From: Pelargonium cotyledonis
Lineage: Eukaryota; Streptophyta; Magnoliopsida; Geraniales; Geraniaceae
Assembly: GCA_036897625.1 (NCBI GenBank)
Contig: JAYMTA010000674.1
Location: 1-25,353 of the forward strand
Direction of reading: 5' to 3'
Length of the DNA: 25,353 bases
Position numbers and translations under genes: made by a program. Below the pieces are notes generated by a model. The model ran no database searches, was not told where the DNA came from, and saw only the letters and a program-made list of their open reading frames with translations. Numbering within the stretch: the stretch's first letter is position 1; every line of letters starts with the position of its first letter. Shown here piece after piece: positions 11,794 through 21,871 of the stretch.

Positions 11794-14523
11794 CAATCAC
11801 TAAACAACGAATTCCTGCTCACCTGGGGATCTGTTCAGAAACCACACACTTACAAACCAAATGATGTTTTCTTAGATCTTGTATGGCAGACACAATCAGA
11901 AATACACATAGCATCAGCATCACCAAACCTGCATTGTCAAACCCAACTAAACCTATATAGGGCTTGGGAAATAATGACAGAACCATTATACTAGTGACTC
12001 CTATAATTCAAATTCAAAGACATTGTGAAACCATGATCATATCAAATTTTTAAGTAAATCGATGACAGAAAGAAAACCCATAAGTTCCCATGGAAGAGTG
12101 ATTTTGCATTTTTCCTTTACTACTATGATCATAACTGAAGTTAGATATACTCTAATGCAGATTCATGTAGCTTGCATAAGTAATAAAATTGTCATGGCAT
12201 AAAATCTTAGAATGATTAGAACAACAGTAATTGCTCCAATAAATTTAAATTGTATGAAACATTAACAGACATGGCTGATTCATTTATTTTCATTCTCATA
12301 ATTAGGTTATCATGAAACAGTGTAATCCAAAATATATGTAACAGAAATCTGTACAAGTTAATAAACCATTGGGCTTACGGGAAAGAAACGCAAAGCAACT
12401 CAATTCTTAGTTCAGGTAAAGGTGAACATGGTAATGGCAGACAATGGTTTAGAGATTGGTTCATCATTGTATGACATTCAGATATAGTACATAATTATCT
12501 AAGGTTGGATATTTCTCATCAAATCTTACATCACTAAAACATACATAATTAGACTGTTGCAAAAGTTAGCATGAAATAAAACTGCATAAAGAATTACTAT
12601 GTGCTGACCAAAGTCACACTGTATATGTTAATCAATTCTGAATCTTTTTTCCTTCAATTCATAGTTACTTTTTTTTTCCGTTTTACATTACTTGCTAATT
12701 GCTATGCAACCCAACAACTCAACAACTTCCCATCATGTAAAAGTGATTAACAGTACTAACATTTTATTATAGAGGCTTATAATATTTCAAACAAAATTAC
12801 ATTTTTTATTAAGAAAAAATTACAATGACTAGTAGTGAGGGATGGCTCTCTTCTATATATACTAGCAAGTAATGCCAACCACAAAATGGAATCAAAAGAG
12901 CCAAGAAAAAAGATGCTCGTAAAACTAAAAAAAAAATACGATTTAGAATCTAGAATTCTTGAGATATAACCACATCCCCCATCCTTATGAAAATATATAC
13001 ATATTTCATTACCTCTTCTAAATTACAACCAGATTGAGAACCAAAATCTTAAAAAATTAGAACTTGCCATCAACATGTGGAAGTGCTGCAGTAGCCTTAG
13101 GAAGATCTAATGCACAAATAGAAACCACTGCTACATGCACTTCTACCCTAAACTGAACCAGAAGCACCCTCAAGTTTCTACCCTCTTTGCCTCTACAACC
13201 CACACAAATGCTAAAGTTCTTCTATGGAATACTCAGCGAATCCTGCATGTCTAGAGAAACCAATTGCTTTCTCCAACCCCACCAATTGGAAGATGCCCGA
13301 TGTTAGAAAGAGAAGACTCAAAGTAGATCAAGGAAGTCAAAAAGGCAGTTAGAAAATCAATGAAATCATTAAAAAAAAAATGGAAGCCTCACAAATGCAG
13401 AAACACCATTAACTGCATCTTTACCTTAAATATAGGACTTTCACATTATTTATGGTCCTTTGAATTGTGATAGGGCATCCTTCCAATCTGAAAATCTTCC
13501 TGTGAACCCCTTTCCCTACATATGCTGTACTGGTTTTTCATTGTAATTTTATTAGCGCTGTGTATGGACCTTCCAAAAGTTTAAGGGAAAGAAATGGAGA
13601 AAAAAAGAAGTTAGGATGTTAGTCTCTTATGAAGAACTTCACCTTCTATTTCAAATCTTTTCCATGTTGTCATCATCTCAATCAGTTAAGACCTAAAAAG
13701 AGCATTAACTACATATTAATTTCTCTCCTTTTACTTTTCTTTCCCACAACCTTTTCAAGATCCAAACATTGGGTCAAAACTAACAACTCTCTCAATGAAA
13801 CATAAATCTATGTTGCAATTGAATATTGAAACACAGATATATCTGATACAGGTACACATGCCGGGACCACCAGAATGCTAAGATATTCAGAAAATCCAGA
13901 ATATCAGGCAAAAGCATTTTAGTTCCCACACATGAAAAACCGCAAAGAACTGGTACATCATATCAACAATGGCAACATATATAAATCTGAAGACAAGAAA
14001 ATGAGCCAAATTAGATTATTTCAACCACTACAAATTGCCCCGCCACTAAGGCCCAAATTATACAACAATTCTACCAATTAAAAATACAAATATAAATCAA
14101 ATACTACAATTTAAACAACAATAAGAAAGAGATGATACAATTGCATTCATCAAATTCATAAACTAAAGACCATAAAAGCAATAGATAAAATTTCTGTAGG
14201 CTATGAACAAAAAAAGAAAAAAAACTGAAAATATAATTAAACAATTAAGAATTCCACTGTCAAATTTAAAAAAAAAATGCAATCAAAAGCTAATTCTTAC
14301 AATCTTTTCTCGAAATAATCGTTAACTGTAAATTTATAAGCACAAAAATAAAAATAACACTAATATTTAACCAATAGATGATTAAAATTCCACCATTATC
14401 ACCAGTTTAACACAAAATGGATTATTAAAGCTGATCAGAAGCAATCGCAGCATCGACAACAACGAGAACCGTAAATATGAACTTTACAACGATAAGGACA
14501 ACATAAAACGGTCAACAAATTAC

Positions 14524-14705
14524 CGATTAAAATAATAAAGCGGTGAAATTGGTGAGGCGTCGGTGGCGATCAAAGCGGCGGTGATCGGTCGGAAGACGGT
14601 GGGCGATGGCCGGAGAGTAAAGGCTGGGCGTTTGATTGATCGTTGACTCCGGCTGGTCAAAGAATCGGACGGCTAGAGAAATTACAAGTGGGGGTTTCTA
14701 TTCTG
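14524..14705 (-). other. Probable untranslated first exon of the RING gene
   Basis: On the minus strand this segment turns abruptly GC- and CT-rich (CCGGCCATCGCCCACCGTC and similar), contains no ATG, and ends at a good plant donor, ATCG/GTAATTTG, at 14524/14523. A TATA box lies about 30 bases upstream of its assumed 5' end. No other gene start lies between it and the coding ATG at 7802 on this strand, so it is assigned to the RING gene. The 5' end is approximate and the link across 6.7 kb is inference. Confidence 0.5.
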
Positions 14706-14733
14706 GCAAAAGGAATGAGCAGAGAAGGGATGG

Positions 14734-14740
14734 TTTTATA
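14734..14740 (-). promoter_or_regulatory. TATA box on the minus strand
   Basis: TATAAAA reads on the minus strand from 14740 to 14734, within GGTTGGTATAAAACCATCCC. A second, weaker candidate, CTATATTAAG, lies just upstream at about 14750-14761. The position fits transcription starting near 14705 into the GC-rich untranslated exon. An ACGT element (GTGACGTGGCG, about 14915-14925) lies farther upstream and may bind bZIP or related factors. Confidence 0.55.
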
Positions 14741-16284
14741 CCAACCGTACCTTAATATAGAGCCTTTTTTTTTAAATTGGAGAAATAAAAGCACGCGTGA
14801 CCGTAAATAAAAATGAAAATGAATAAAATGATCAGGTGGTGCAAATGTTGTTCTGTACTGGTACTACTGACCAATCAAAGTCTGCCAAATCAGATTCGTA
14901 ATGTTGCTTTCGAGTGACGTGGCGAATCATGAAGTGTTGCTGGTTAGGTGATGTTTTGTGCGCGTTGCATGGGATAAATTCCTTTGGGTTTCTCCGATTT
15001 CGCCGCTAACTTGCTACTTTAGATGAACCCAACTATTACAACACGTCAAGTAAATGCGTTCCTGATAAGAATTTGGTGTTTTTTTATTTTGGTTATTCAT
15101 AGGAGTAGTCTTTGTAAACACAAAAAGATACTCTTGTGCCATTATGTTCGCGAACTAACCCGCAAACAAACAAAAAAACGACATTATCAAACTGAGTTAT
15201 AATGACTAATAAGTTTTGAATAATCAAACCAATACAGAAGAATCTTCACCATCAACATTATCAGACTGAGTTAAGACAGAAAAACCTGAAAATAACTAAT
15301 CTATCCATAATAAACATACTTTTATCTGTATAAAACATCCTCAAAAAAACTAGCCAATAATGAAGGCGAAGATGAAACACGTCGTCTGCAAGTGGATTGA
15401 AAGAGATGATTTATCAATAATGATGAACCAACGGAAGAACAAGAATAATCAGATCGAATATGTTCAATCTAGAGTTTCGAGAGAGAGAAAGAGAGTGGGC
15501 GGATGAAGTTTTGTACATAACCTCTTCCAATTGTTGGACCATACCAGAAATTCACAATTTTTAGTTGAGCTTGATTTGTATGGAAGTTGTATGAACAACA
15601 AGACACATTTTGTTCATGTGCTTTGCTGATGTAACAATTTGAAATTATTTTAAACTTGATTGTCCAATTGTGTTACTGATAAAATTTAGATATTTCAATA
15701 CTAAATATTAATATTTTTGGCAACATTTTAACGTTCATTTTTATGTTCATAATTATTCAAATATTTATCTTAAAGTGTAAATAATTTGATTACTTTTATT
15801 TTTGTAATTTTTCCTTCTAATTTTGTTCACCAAACAGCAATAACTGAAATGTAAATAATTGTCGTTCCCGTCAAATTTTCCATCCAAATGCTGCCTAATA
15901 TGATTGTACGGCAGTGTAATCCTGGTTTGGTGTACACAAACATAAGTAACTAAAATAACTATCACAATATACAAGTTTCCTTTCTAATTTCAGCATCATA
16001 ACCATATCATCATAGTATTATGTTCATTCATTTATATATATAAAATCATCAGTTGCTCTTGAGTTTGAGTGACATAATGAAAGTATGCAGTGTCAAGAGG
16101 TTGTATGTGGAAAAATAATATGAAGAATTTGCCTCTAGTGTAAGGGTAAAGGTTAACGGTTAACACATATGTCGATTTCTGGTTAAAAAAACTAAAAAAC
16201 TTTGTACCGAATGATATAATCTCGAAACTGTTCCCAGGATCCAAGTTTCACTCGTCGTTCACTGCACAGGAATTTGATTTGAAA
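14741..16284. other. Intergenic region between the RING and RBL19 genes
   Basis: This holds the RING promoter on the left and the 3' flank of RBL19 on the right. The segment 15230-15540 is less AT-rich. On the minus strand it has a pyrimidine run (CTCTCTTTCTCTCTCTC, near 15496-15480) and later CCACTTGCAG/ACGACG, which resembles an exon boundary. On the plus strand it holds a 48-codon frame (15360-15506) rich in Lys and Arg that I do not recognise. Positions 15540-16284 are very AT-rich and probably include the 3' untranslated region of RBL19. Confidence 0.4.
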
Positions 16285-19200
16285 TCATACATTATCTGTG
16301 GCATCTCTTTTTGACTCTTCTGCACTCCGTGCAGCAGCCAGCTTCTCTGCTGCTAATCTTTCTTCCAATGCTCGAGCACCTCTTTCTCTGCAAATGTCAT
16401 AATCACGTATTCATAGACTATCCAAAAACAATAGATCACAATTAAAATGAGAGTATTATTCTATTCTTAGTTTGATCGTTCTTTTTCAGTCGCTATATGC
16501 AGTTTCCAAAATCAAATAATGTTGTGTGTGAGGACTGAGCGAGGCACATTAGGATGCTACCCAACTCTTTTCCTTTTTATAATGATGAATCATGAATGCT
16601 ATGAAATCAGTATAATGGACATAACCTTGTAAACCAGGCCCCACAACAAAACAACATAATATAACCAATTATAAAATATAAACTATTCATCTCATTTGTC
16701 TACTAATATGCTTTAAAATCATGTGGTCAACTTGTAAATGAAAACTACTTCAGTGTAATCCACTACAATGTCAGTAAAAATCTCTCAAAAGAGCATTGCC
16801 TTCACCCATTTAAAAACAAAAGAGAGAACTGGAATTAGAGAACACTTCGAGTTATCTTCACAATACAACTACTAATATTGAATGCTAGTTTGCACAAAGG
16901 AATCTTACCTCCTCCTTGATGCCTCAATGGGATCAGAACCAGGCAAAGGTGCACTTCCTAAGGGGTAATCCTCAGCAGGAAAAGAAGCTCCAGATCTTCC
17001 ACAAAGCGTCCAATGAAATATTAATGCAATGGGATCAATGACAGGTCTGCAATGCAACCGACACAAGGTGAGAGAGAGGGAGAGAGAGAGAGAGAGATGT
17101 GTGTAACCCCAAGGCCCAAGCCATTCTAGTTGGACAAGGTTTCCTTTCACTAAGATGAAGGCATGTTGAAAGTTACAACTATAGCCTAGGGTCCATTGAA
17201 CAAGGTGTTCAAACTACATCACTACTTTACGTGCAAAAATGAAACATATATACCTCAGAAATTCAGGGAAGAATGTTGAAAATGCAAATTCATCACTTGG
17301 ATCACCCTTAAGTTTCGTTTCTGGTTTCCTCTGCCAGTATCTGAGATAAATCCAACTCGTGTATGTGCCATATATAAATGTGGGGAGATACGTTGCCAAT
17401 TCTTCTGTGAGAAAGCTTACAGCAACTGCCAATATTAGTGTCAGAGATGGTAACCACTGCAAATTATGAGCAGCATGTTGTATTAGGCGTACTTTCCCAA
17501 CTTACAGAAATTTATATAGTCCCAAGCCTGAAGTCAAATCAAAATTGAAAATACTTCCAGAAAAGATCAGTACCTTTGCTTTTATTCTCAACAGAGACAT
17601 TTCTTGGTCTGGTATAATCTGCTTTATGCCAACCAAGAACCCTGCAAGGACCCCATGGAAGCCAGAAAGAGGCATATAACTAGCATAACACAACAGATAA
17701 AAAGAAGTTTAAATAAGCCAAAACTAGTTATGAAATGAGGCCACGGCAAACAAGGATGAAAATAGAAGGAAAGTAATGAATGGTATGGGAAACCTAATTT
17801 ATTACTTCTATTAGAAGGGCATAATGGTACTCACAGAAAAGTTTCCTGCCTTGTAATGTAGTACAAGGCAATAGTAGTAACAAAAACACATAGAGATGTA
17901 AGTAAGTTCACAATAAAGATGAACTTCAAGAACTCCTTAGAACCCCATATGGGTTCAAGCAGCTTCCCAACAAAAAGGAGACCGAGAACGCTTACAACCA
18001 CCTAGAAAGCCAGTATGATTATCAGTACAGTTCTTAAAGGATACTGAAATACAATAAATAATATAATGAGAATGGCCATAATAAAATAGTCTGAATAAAA
18101 TGTGTACCCCAAATACTGATTGCTCAATATAGCCAGCAGTCAAGAGGTTCCAACCAAACGGAATGGTCCTACAAGATACAATTCATACAAAAATAAAGAT
18201 CCCAAGTGAATGGAGTAAATATTGTTATTAAGAACATCATGCCTCATATCAGTCCCTTATCTTAACACTACAAAGGTTAATTAAGCATAGTACAAATTTA
18301 AAAGCCAACAAATATACTTAGCACACACAGATACTAATTGCAAGTAAGCTTGGGCAATGAATTCGTCTTCAGTATTCAATTTCCAATTAAATAGAAAACA
18401 ATGCATAGACAGCAGCATGGACTAAATAAGCAAGAACAGCTATACCATGACAGGGCCAAAGGGATGCATTTTTAAAATCTTATTAAGCATCTTGTGAACA
18501 AAAGCATTTTGTCATGACAGAAAAATAGATTGGGTCAAGTGGTTAATATCACTTTGGATTTCTTCTGAGGTCTCAAGTTCGAGTCTCCTTGTCGACGGTA
18601 TGGGGTGGGGTTTAGGGTGACGCTCCCTTTGGAAGTGAGAAACATTGTTACTTCGAGTATGACGTCCCGTTACTTATAAAAAAAAACATGGAGTATGTCT
18701 AATACTCCTAAATCCAAGGAACCAAACCATGAATTTTAGCAAGTACATCAGCTACAACCATAACTTTAGATCACAAAAAGAGATCAGCTAACTCGACAGT
18801 AAGGCCTGGATCAGTAGGGTTTATGGTATGAGGGATAGGTCCCATTTGCAGCCCATACACTGAATCTCACCAACTACAGTAAATCATCAGTTCCTAATTT
18901 CATCCCCTATAGTGACATTCACTTCAGGCGTTACAAAAACCAAAGCAGACCATGATCAAATCAGGTATCTCGAACAAAATAGGATCACAATTTACACAAC
19001 AGAATTAATTCAACATTCCAATTCCAATCCCAATCCACAGTCAATAATCAGAGTTCTATAGCACTCCTAACAAAAAATTATACTAGGCAAATTCAGAACA
19101 AGCATACTGCTATTCAAACAAGAGAAATGAAAATTGAAGCGAGTTGTGTAGAGATGGAAAATACCTAGCAGGAATGAGAGCAAGATAGTTAACGGCGGAA

Positions 19201-19461
19201 GGGAAGATCTGGAGCACGAGGTGTCCGGCGATGAGCACGGCGGCGAGCCCCTTGGACAACCGAGTAAATCCAGAAGTAGCCTGTGCAGCAAAAAACACAA
19301 TATCATCAGTGATCTGAATCCACAGCCTATAGAAAAAAATGCGATTCGCCTGATCGATCAACAGTCAAGATCATACAATGAATTTATAGCAAATTCGAGA
19401 TTGAGAGAGAGAGAGAGGAGATGGTGGGGTTGCTTACTCCTGAGAACAGCGGAGCACTCAT
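16285..19461 (-). CDS. RBL19: TMEM115/rhomboid-like 19 integral membrane protein
   Basis: Eight coding exons on the minus strand, in transcript order: 19461-19438, 19280-19165, 18168-18108, 18001-17835, 17679-17574, 17456-17254, 17046-16909 and 16387-16285 (stop TGA). All are GT-AG and in phase, giving 305 aa, close to Arabidopsis At3g07950 as I recall it. The start MSAPLFSG matches the family N-terminus. Hydrophobic segments lie near residues 18-37, 68-82, 94-116, 130-146, 160-178 and 182-200. Conserved stretches include LLEPIWGSKEF, YMPLSGFHG and FAFSTFFPEFLRPVIDP. The charged, Ala-rich C-terminus (about 270-300) looks helical and cytosolic. This is the TMEM115/DUF1751 branch of rhomboid-like proteins. 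The loop reads GFHG where active rhomboid proteases have GxSG, so protease activity is not expected. Animal TMEM115 is a Golgi protein affecting retrograde transport; a similar role here is inference. Confidence 0.93.
17070..17097. repeat. (GA)n tract next to a splice acceptor
   Basis: A GA run with one interruption. On the transcribed minus strand it is a TC run ending about 20 bases before the acceptor of RBL19 exon 7 (AG at 17048-17047), so it probably serves as part of the polypyrimidine tract. Confidence 0.75.
18528..18686 (+). mobile_element. tRNA-derived SINE
   Basis: About 159 bp with an internal RNA polymerase III promoter. A box A-like stretch, TGGGTCAAGTGGTTAA, lies at 18531-18546, and a box B-like stretch, AGTTCGAGTCTCC, at 18575-18587, about 30 bases apart. 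The body continues through a GT-rich and GC-richer part and ends in nine A residues (18678-18686). This is the layout of plant tRNA-related SINEs. It lies in the intron between exons 2 and 3 of RBL19, antisense to the gene. I could not find a convincing target-site duplication, so the borders are approximate. Confidence 0.72.
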
Positions 19462-20084
19462 GGCGGTGCCGGCGATTTCTGTGTAGTTTAAGAAATTTTG
19501 TGTTGAGATTTTTAGGACTGTTTTTAATTTTAGTGTTAGCTTTGTTGGAGTGATCGTTTGGATAATCGAAATGATCTTAGGATTTAATTTGGTTTGGTAT
19601 ATTATCTCAGTGGCCATGGCTTAATGTTAAGTTCTTAACGCGTAATAATGACATTTTTAAAATTCTTTTAATCAACCTTTTGTCCATGTATGTTCATAAA
19701 GGTCCAATTACTTTGCTACGAAGATTACAATTTGATTTTTTTTTTTCAAACGATTTTGCTTGTTTTGGACTTACAATTTTTAGTTTAGTCCATAATATAG
19801 TTGAAAACTAATTTTATATTAATTAAATTCACTCTATCGACTGTAATAATTGGATTATTTCAAATGTCAAGTTAATATTTGTTGATACGTCGTCATGTCC
19901 GTCAGATACAGATTTCATGTTTGTATGTCATGTTTTTATACAGTTTTATTTTTAAGCCCGCGAACCAGTTTCTATAGAGTTTGATGTCGATAAGATATAT
20001 AGTAGATCTGATAGTGGTGATGGGCGATCGGCAACGACTTTCACGCGGTCGTCTTAACATTCATGTGCAATCGTTCTCTGTTAT
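19462..20084. other. RBL19 upstream region
   Basis: Positions 19462 to about 19620 are the probable 5' leader and core promoter of the minus-strand RBL19 gene. An in-frame upstream ATG at 19617 would add 52 residues but does not match the family start. Positions 19620-20084 are AT-rich with no open frame I can support; they may contain old repeats. Confidence 0.4.
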
Positions 20085-20303
20085 TTGTGCTCTCTAAGTG
20101 GAGGGGAAGGAATTAAATGCCTTCAACATAATTTTCAAGATGTTTTAGCCAATGTGACTCAATTTAGTTGTGTCGAGTTTTTGTTTGTGGGTTGGTCTGC
20201 CAACCGAGTAGCCCACGACTTAGTTAGATCATCGGTTTCTTTCTCAAATTTATCTGTGAGGATTGATTTTCAAAACTTTAATTTTATATTGTTTTTTTTA
20301 TAG
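20085..20303 (+). pseudogene. Worn LINE fragment, C-terminal part of RNase H domain
   Basis: A 72-codon frame contains FVGWSANRVAHDLVRSS, which fits the C-terminal RNase H motif of plant LINEs (phenylalanine/valine, Arg or similar, S-x-N-x-x-A-H-x-L-A-R). The preceding residues (NFQDVLANVTQFSCVEFLF) fit the helix and strand before it. Everything upstream, including the catalytic acidic residues and the reverse transcriptase, is missing or unrecognisable, and no poly(A) tail survives. It lies on the same strand as the larger LINE and is clearly a separate, older insertion. Confidence 0.65.
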
Positions 20304-20470
20304 TCCAATATGAATTAATAACTTTAGCTTAAAAAATAATAATAAAGGCCCAATCTCTCTCATCCTAAATAGCCTACCTCCAATTTGGTTTAGTTTCTTT
20401 CCTCCTATTAATGTCACACATTGAAAGACAATCATAATTCAGAACGGACTTTCCCGCGTATGCGTGAGGT

Positions 20471-20672
20471 AGGGTTTGGAATACTTTCGGCTAGGGTTTT
20501 TGCGGCGGTGAGTTCTGGTTAGGGAGTTTTGCAGCGGTACATTTTCCATAGTAACGGCGGCAGGCGTAGGTGTGATGCAGGGTTTGGTATATTTTCGGCT
20601 AGGGCTTTGAGGAGGCAAGTTTCGGCTAGGGCGTTTGTGGCGGTGAAGCTGCATAGTCACGGCGGCAGACGG
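20471..20672 (+). repeat. Duplicated GC-rich unit in the LINE leader
   Basis: AGGGTTTGG followed by TTTCGGCTAGGG occurs at 20471 and 20579 (period 108). A third TTTCGGCTAGGG follows at 20620. The segment CATAGT(A/C)ACGGCGGCAG occurs at 20547 and 20652 (period 105). The copies have diverged by substitutions and small insertions. The unit lies directly upstream of the endonuclease start codon at 20702 and has no long open frame on the plus strand. Confidence 0.7.
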
Positions 20673-20701
20673 CTTTGTGAGCAACGGAGGACGGCTAGAG
20701 G

Positions 20702-21556
20702 ATGAAGACGGCGCTCGTCTGGAATTGTAGAGGGTTGGGGAACCCAAATACTGTGAATGTACTAGCAAATATAGTGCGGGGCAGGCGGCCTTCGCTGATT
20801 TTCCTTTCGGAGACGAAACAGAAACGCGCGCAACTGGAGACGGTAAGGATCCGACTGAATATGGTCGGCTGTTTTGCAGTTGATTGTGTAGGACGTAGTG
20901 GAGGTTTGGCTTTTTTTTGGAAGGATAGAGGAAAGATTCGGTTGCTTGGTTGTTCATCGACATTTATTGACGTGGTGGTCACAGAAGAGGATGGACGGGA
21001 GTGGCGGTTCACGGGATTTTATGGGTCACCAGATCGCGCACATCGAGAGGATTCGCGGGATGCTCTTAGGGGTTTGGGAGGTACCTCGGATCCCCCATGG
21101 ATTTGTGCTGGAGATTTTAACGATATACTTTATTCATATGAGAAGAGAGGGGGTGCTCCACAACCTCACAGATTAATGTATGGGTTTCCGTAAGCAGTTG
21201 ATGACGTCGGGTTGGTGAATTTGGGGGTGGCCGAAGAGTTTTTTACGTGGAGACACAGCAGTAGGGGGGTGGTTAGTTTGGAGGAACGTCTTGATCGTGC
21301 GCTAGCAAATGAGAAATGGTGGGACATATATAGAGATTGGAGGGTTTTGGTGTTACCATATTCCACATCGAACCACCGACCTCTGATTGTTGATAGAATT
21401 GAAGGTCAGGTACCTTGTGTTAAACGCTTCAGATTTGACAATGGTTGGAATTTAGAGGAGGGATGTGCTCTTGCCATTCAGACGGGTTGGGAAACAGATT
21501 TCTCGGGATCGATAATGGATCAAGTTGTCCGATGTGGCTTAAAACTGGAAAACTAG
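20702..21556 (+). pseudogene. LINE endonuclease domain with premature stops
   Basis: The ATG at 20702 follows an in-frame TAG at 20696-20698, so it is the natural start. An apurinic-like endonuclease domain is clear: WNCRGLG (residues 7-13), SETK (36-39), GDFNDIL (137-143), and after the first stop LDRALAN and TSNHRPL. In-frame stops are TAA at 21191-21193 and TAG at 21554-21556. The usual catalytic Asp-His pair reads Asn-His here (AAC at 21371-21373), which should remove activity. In a living element this domain nicks the target DNA to prime reverse transcription. Confidence 0.85.
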
Positions 21557-21871
21557 AAACGGAATAAAAGCAGCCCGGCGGGAGAGGTGGCGGATGCTAG
21601 GCGGAGAATGTTGTTAGCGAAGTTATCGGGTAATAGGGGTGGCCGAGAGAGGGATGAGTATATTCGAGCACTTCAGGCATAAGAACAATTTTGGAAGCAG
21701 AGGTCAAAAGTCTTTTGGCTCAAGAATAGTGACTCGAATACTAAATACTTCCATATGGCGGTTTCGTGTCGCAAACAAGCTAACAGGATTGTTCAGTTAA
21801 AGGATGAGAATGGGGAGTGGGTATCGACTAAGATTGAGTTGGAATCCCTGGTTTAGAGACATTTTGAGTCC
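21557..21871 (+). pseudogene. LINE linker between endonuclease and reverse transcriptase
   Basis: The same reading frame continues with FWKQRSKVFWLKNSDSNTKY, a conserved motif between the two domains of plant LINEs. It is broken by TAA at 21680-21682 and TAG at 21854-21856. In both places a glutamine codon (CAA or CAG) would fit relatives. Confidence 0.75.

Larger units (their letters stand above)
7808..14523 (-). other. Long 5' leader intron of the RING gene (inferred)
   Basis: This 6.7-kb stretch has no open frame I can defend. It is uniformly AT-rich, with short frames that match nothing known. The inferred acceptor is AG at 7809-7808, preceded by a T-rich run on the minus strand, leaving a leader of TTGCT before the ATG. 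The inferred donor is GT at 14523-14522 (TTAATCG/GTAATTTG). It carries the tandem repeats at 7864 and 9431 and a GA tract at 11776-11793. I see no tRNA, rRNA or other known RNA gene in it. Additional untranslated exons inside it cannot be excluded. Confidence 0.5.

Noticed and set aside
7808..14523. CRISPR-like array or hidden RNA gene in the long intron
   Set aside because: The only regular repeats are the two tandem duplications, with no spacers between units, and no tRNA or rRNA motif is seen.
15360..15506. A 48-codon plus-strand open frame starting MKAKMKHVVCKW
   Set aside because: Short, Lys/Arg-biased, with no recognisable domain, no clear promoter and no second exon. It could easily occur by chance.
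19462..19617. An in-frame upstream ATG (19617) that would lengthen RBL19 by 52 residues
   Set aside because: The family start MSAPLFSG at 19461 is conserved, and the extension is Thr/Ile/Lys-rich like a translated leader.
20439..20963. A 174-codon minus-strand open frame rich in Ser, Pro and Arg
   Set aside because: It is the antisense shadow of the GC-rich LINE leader and endonuclease start.
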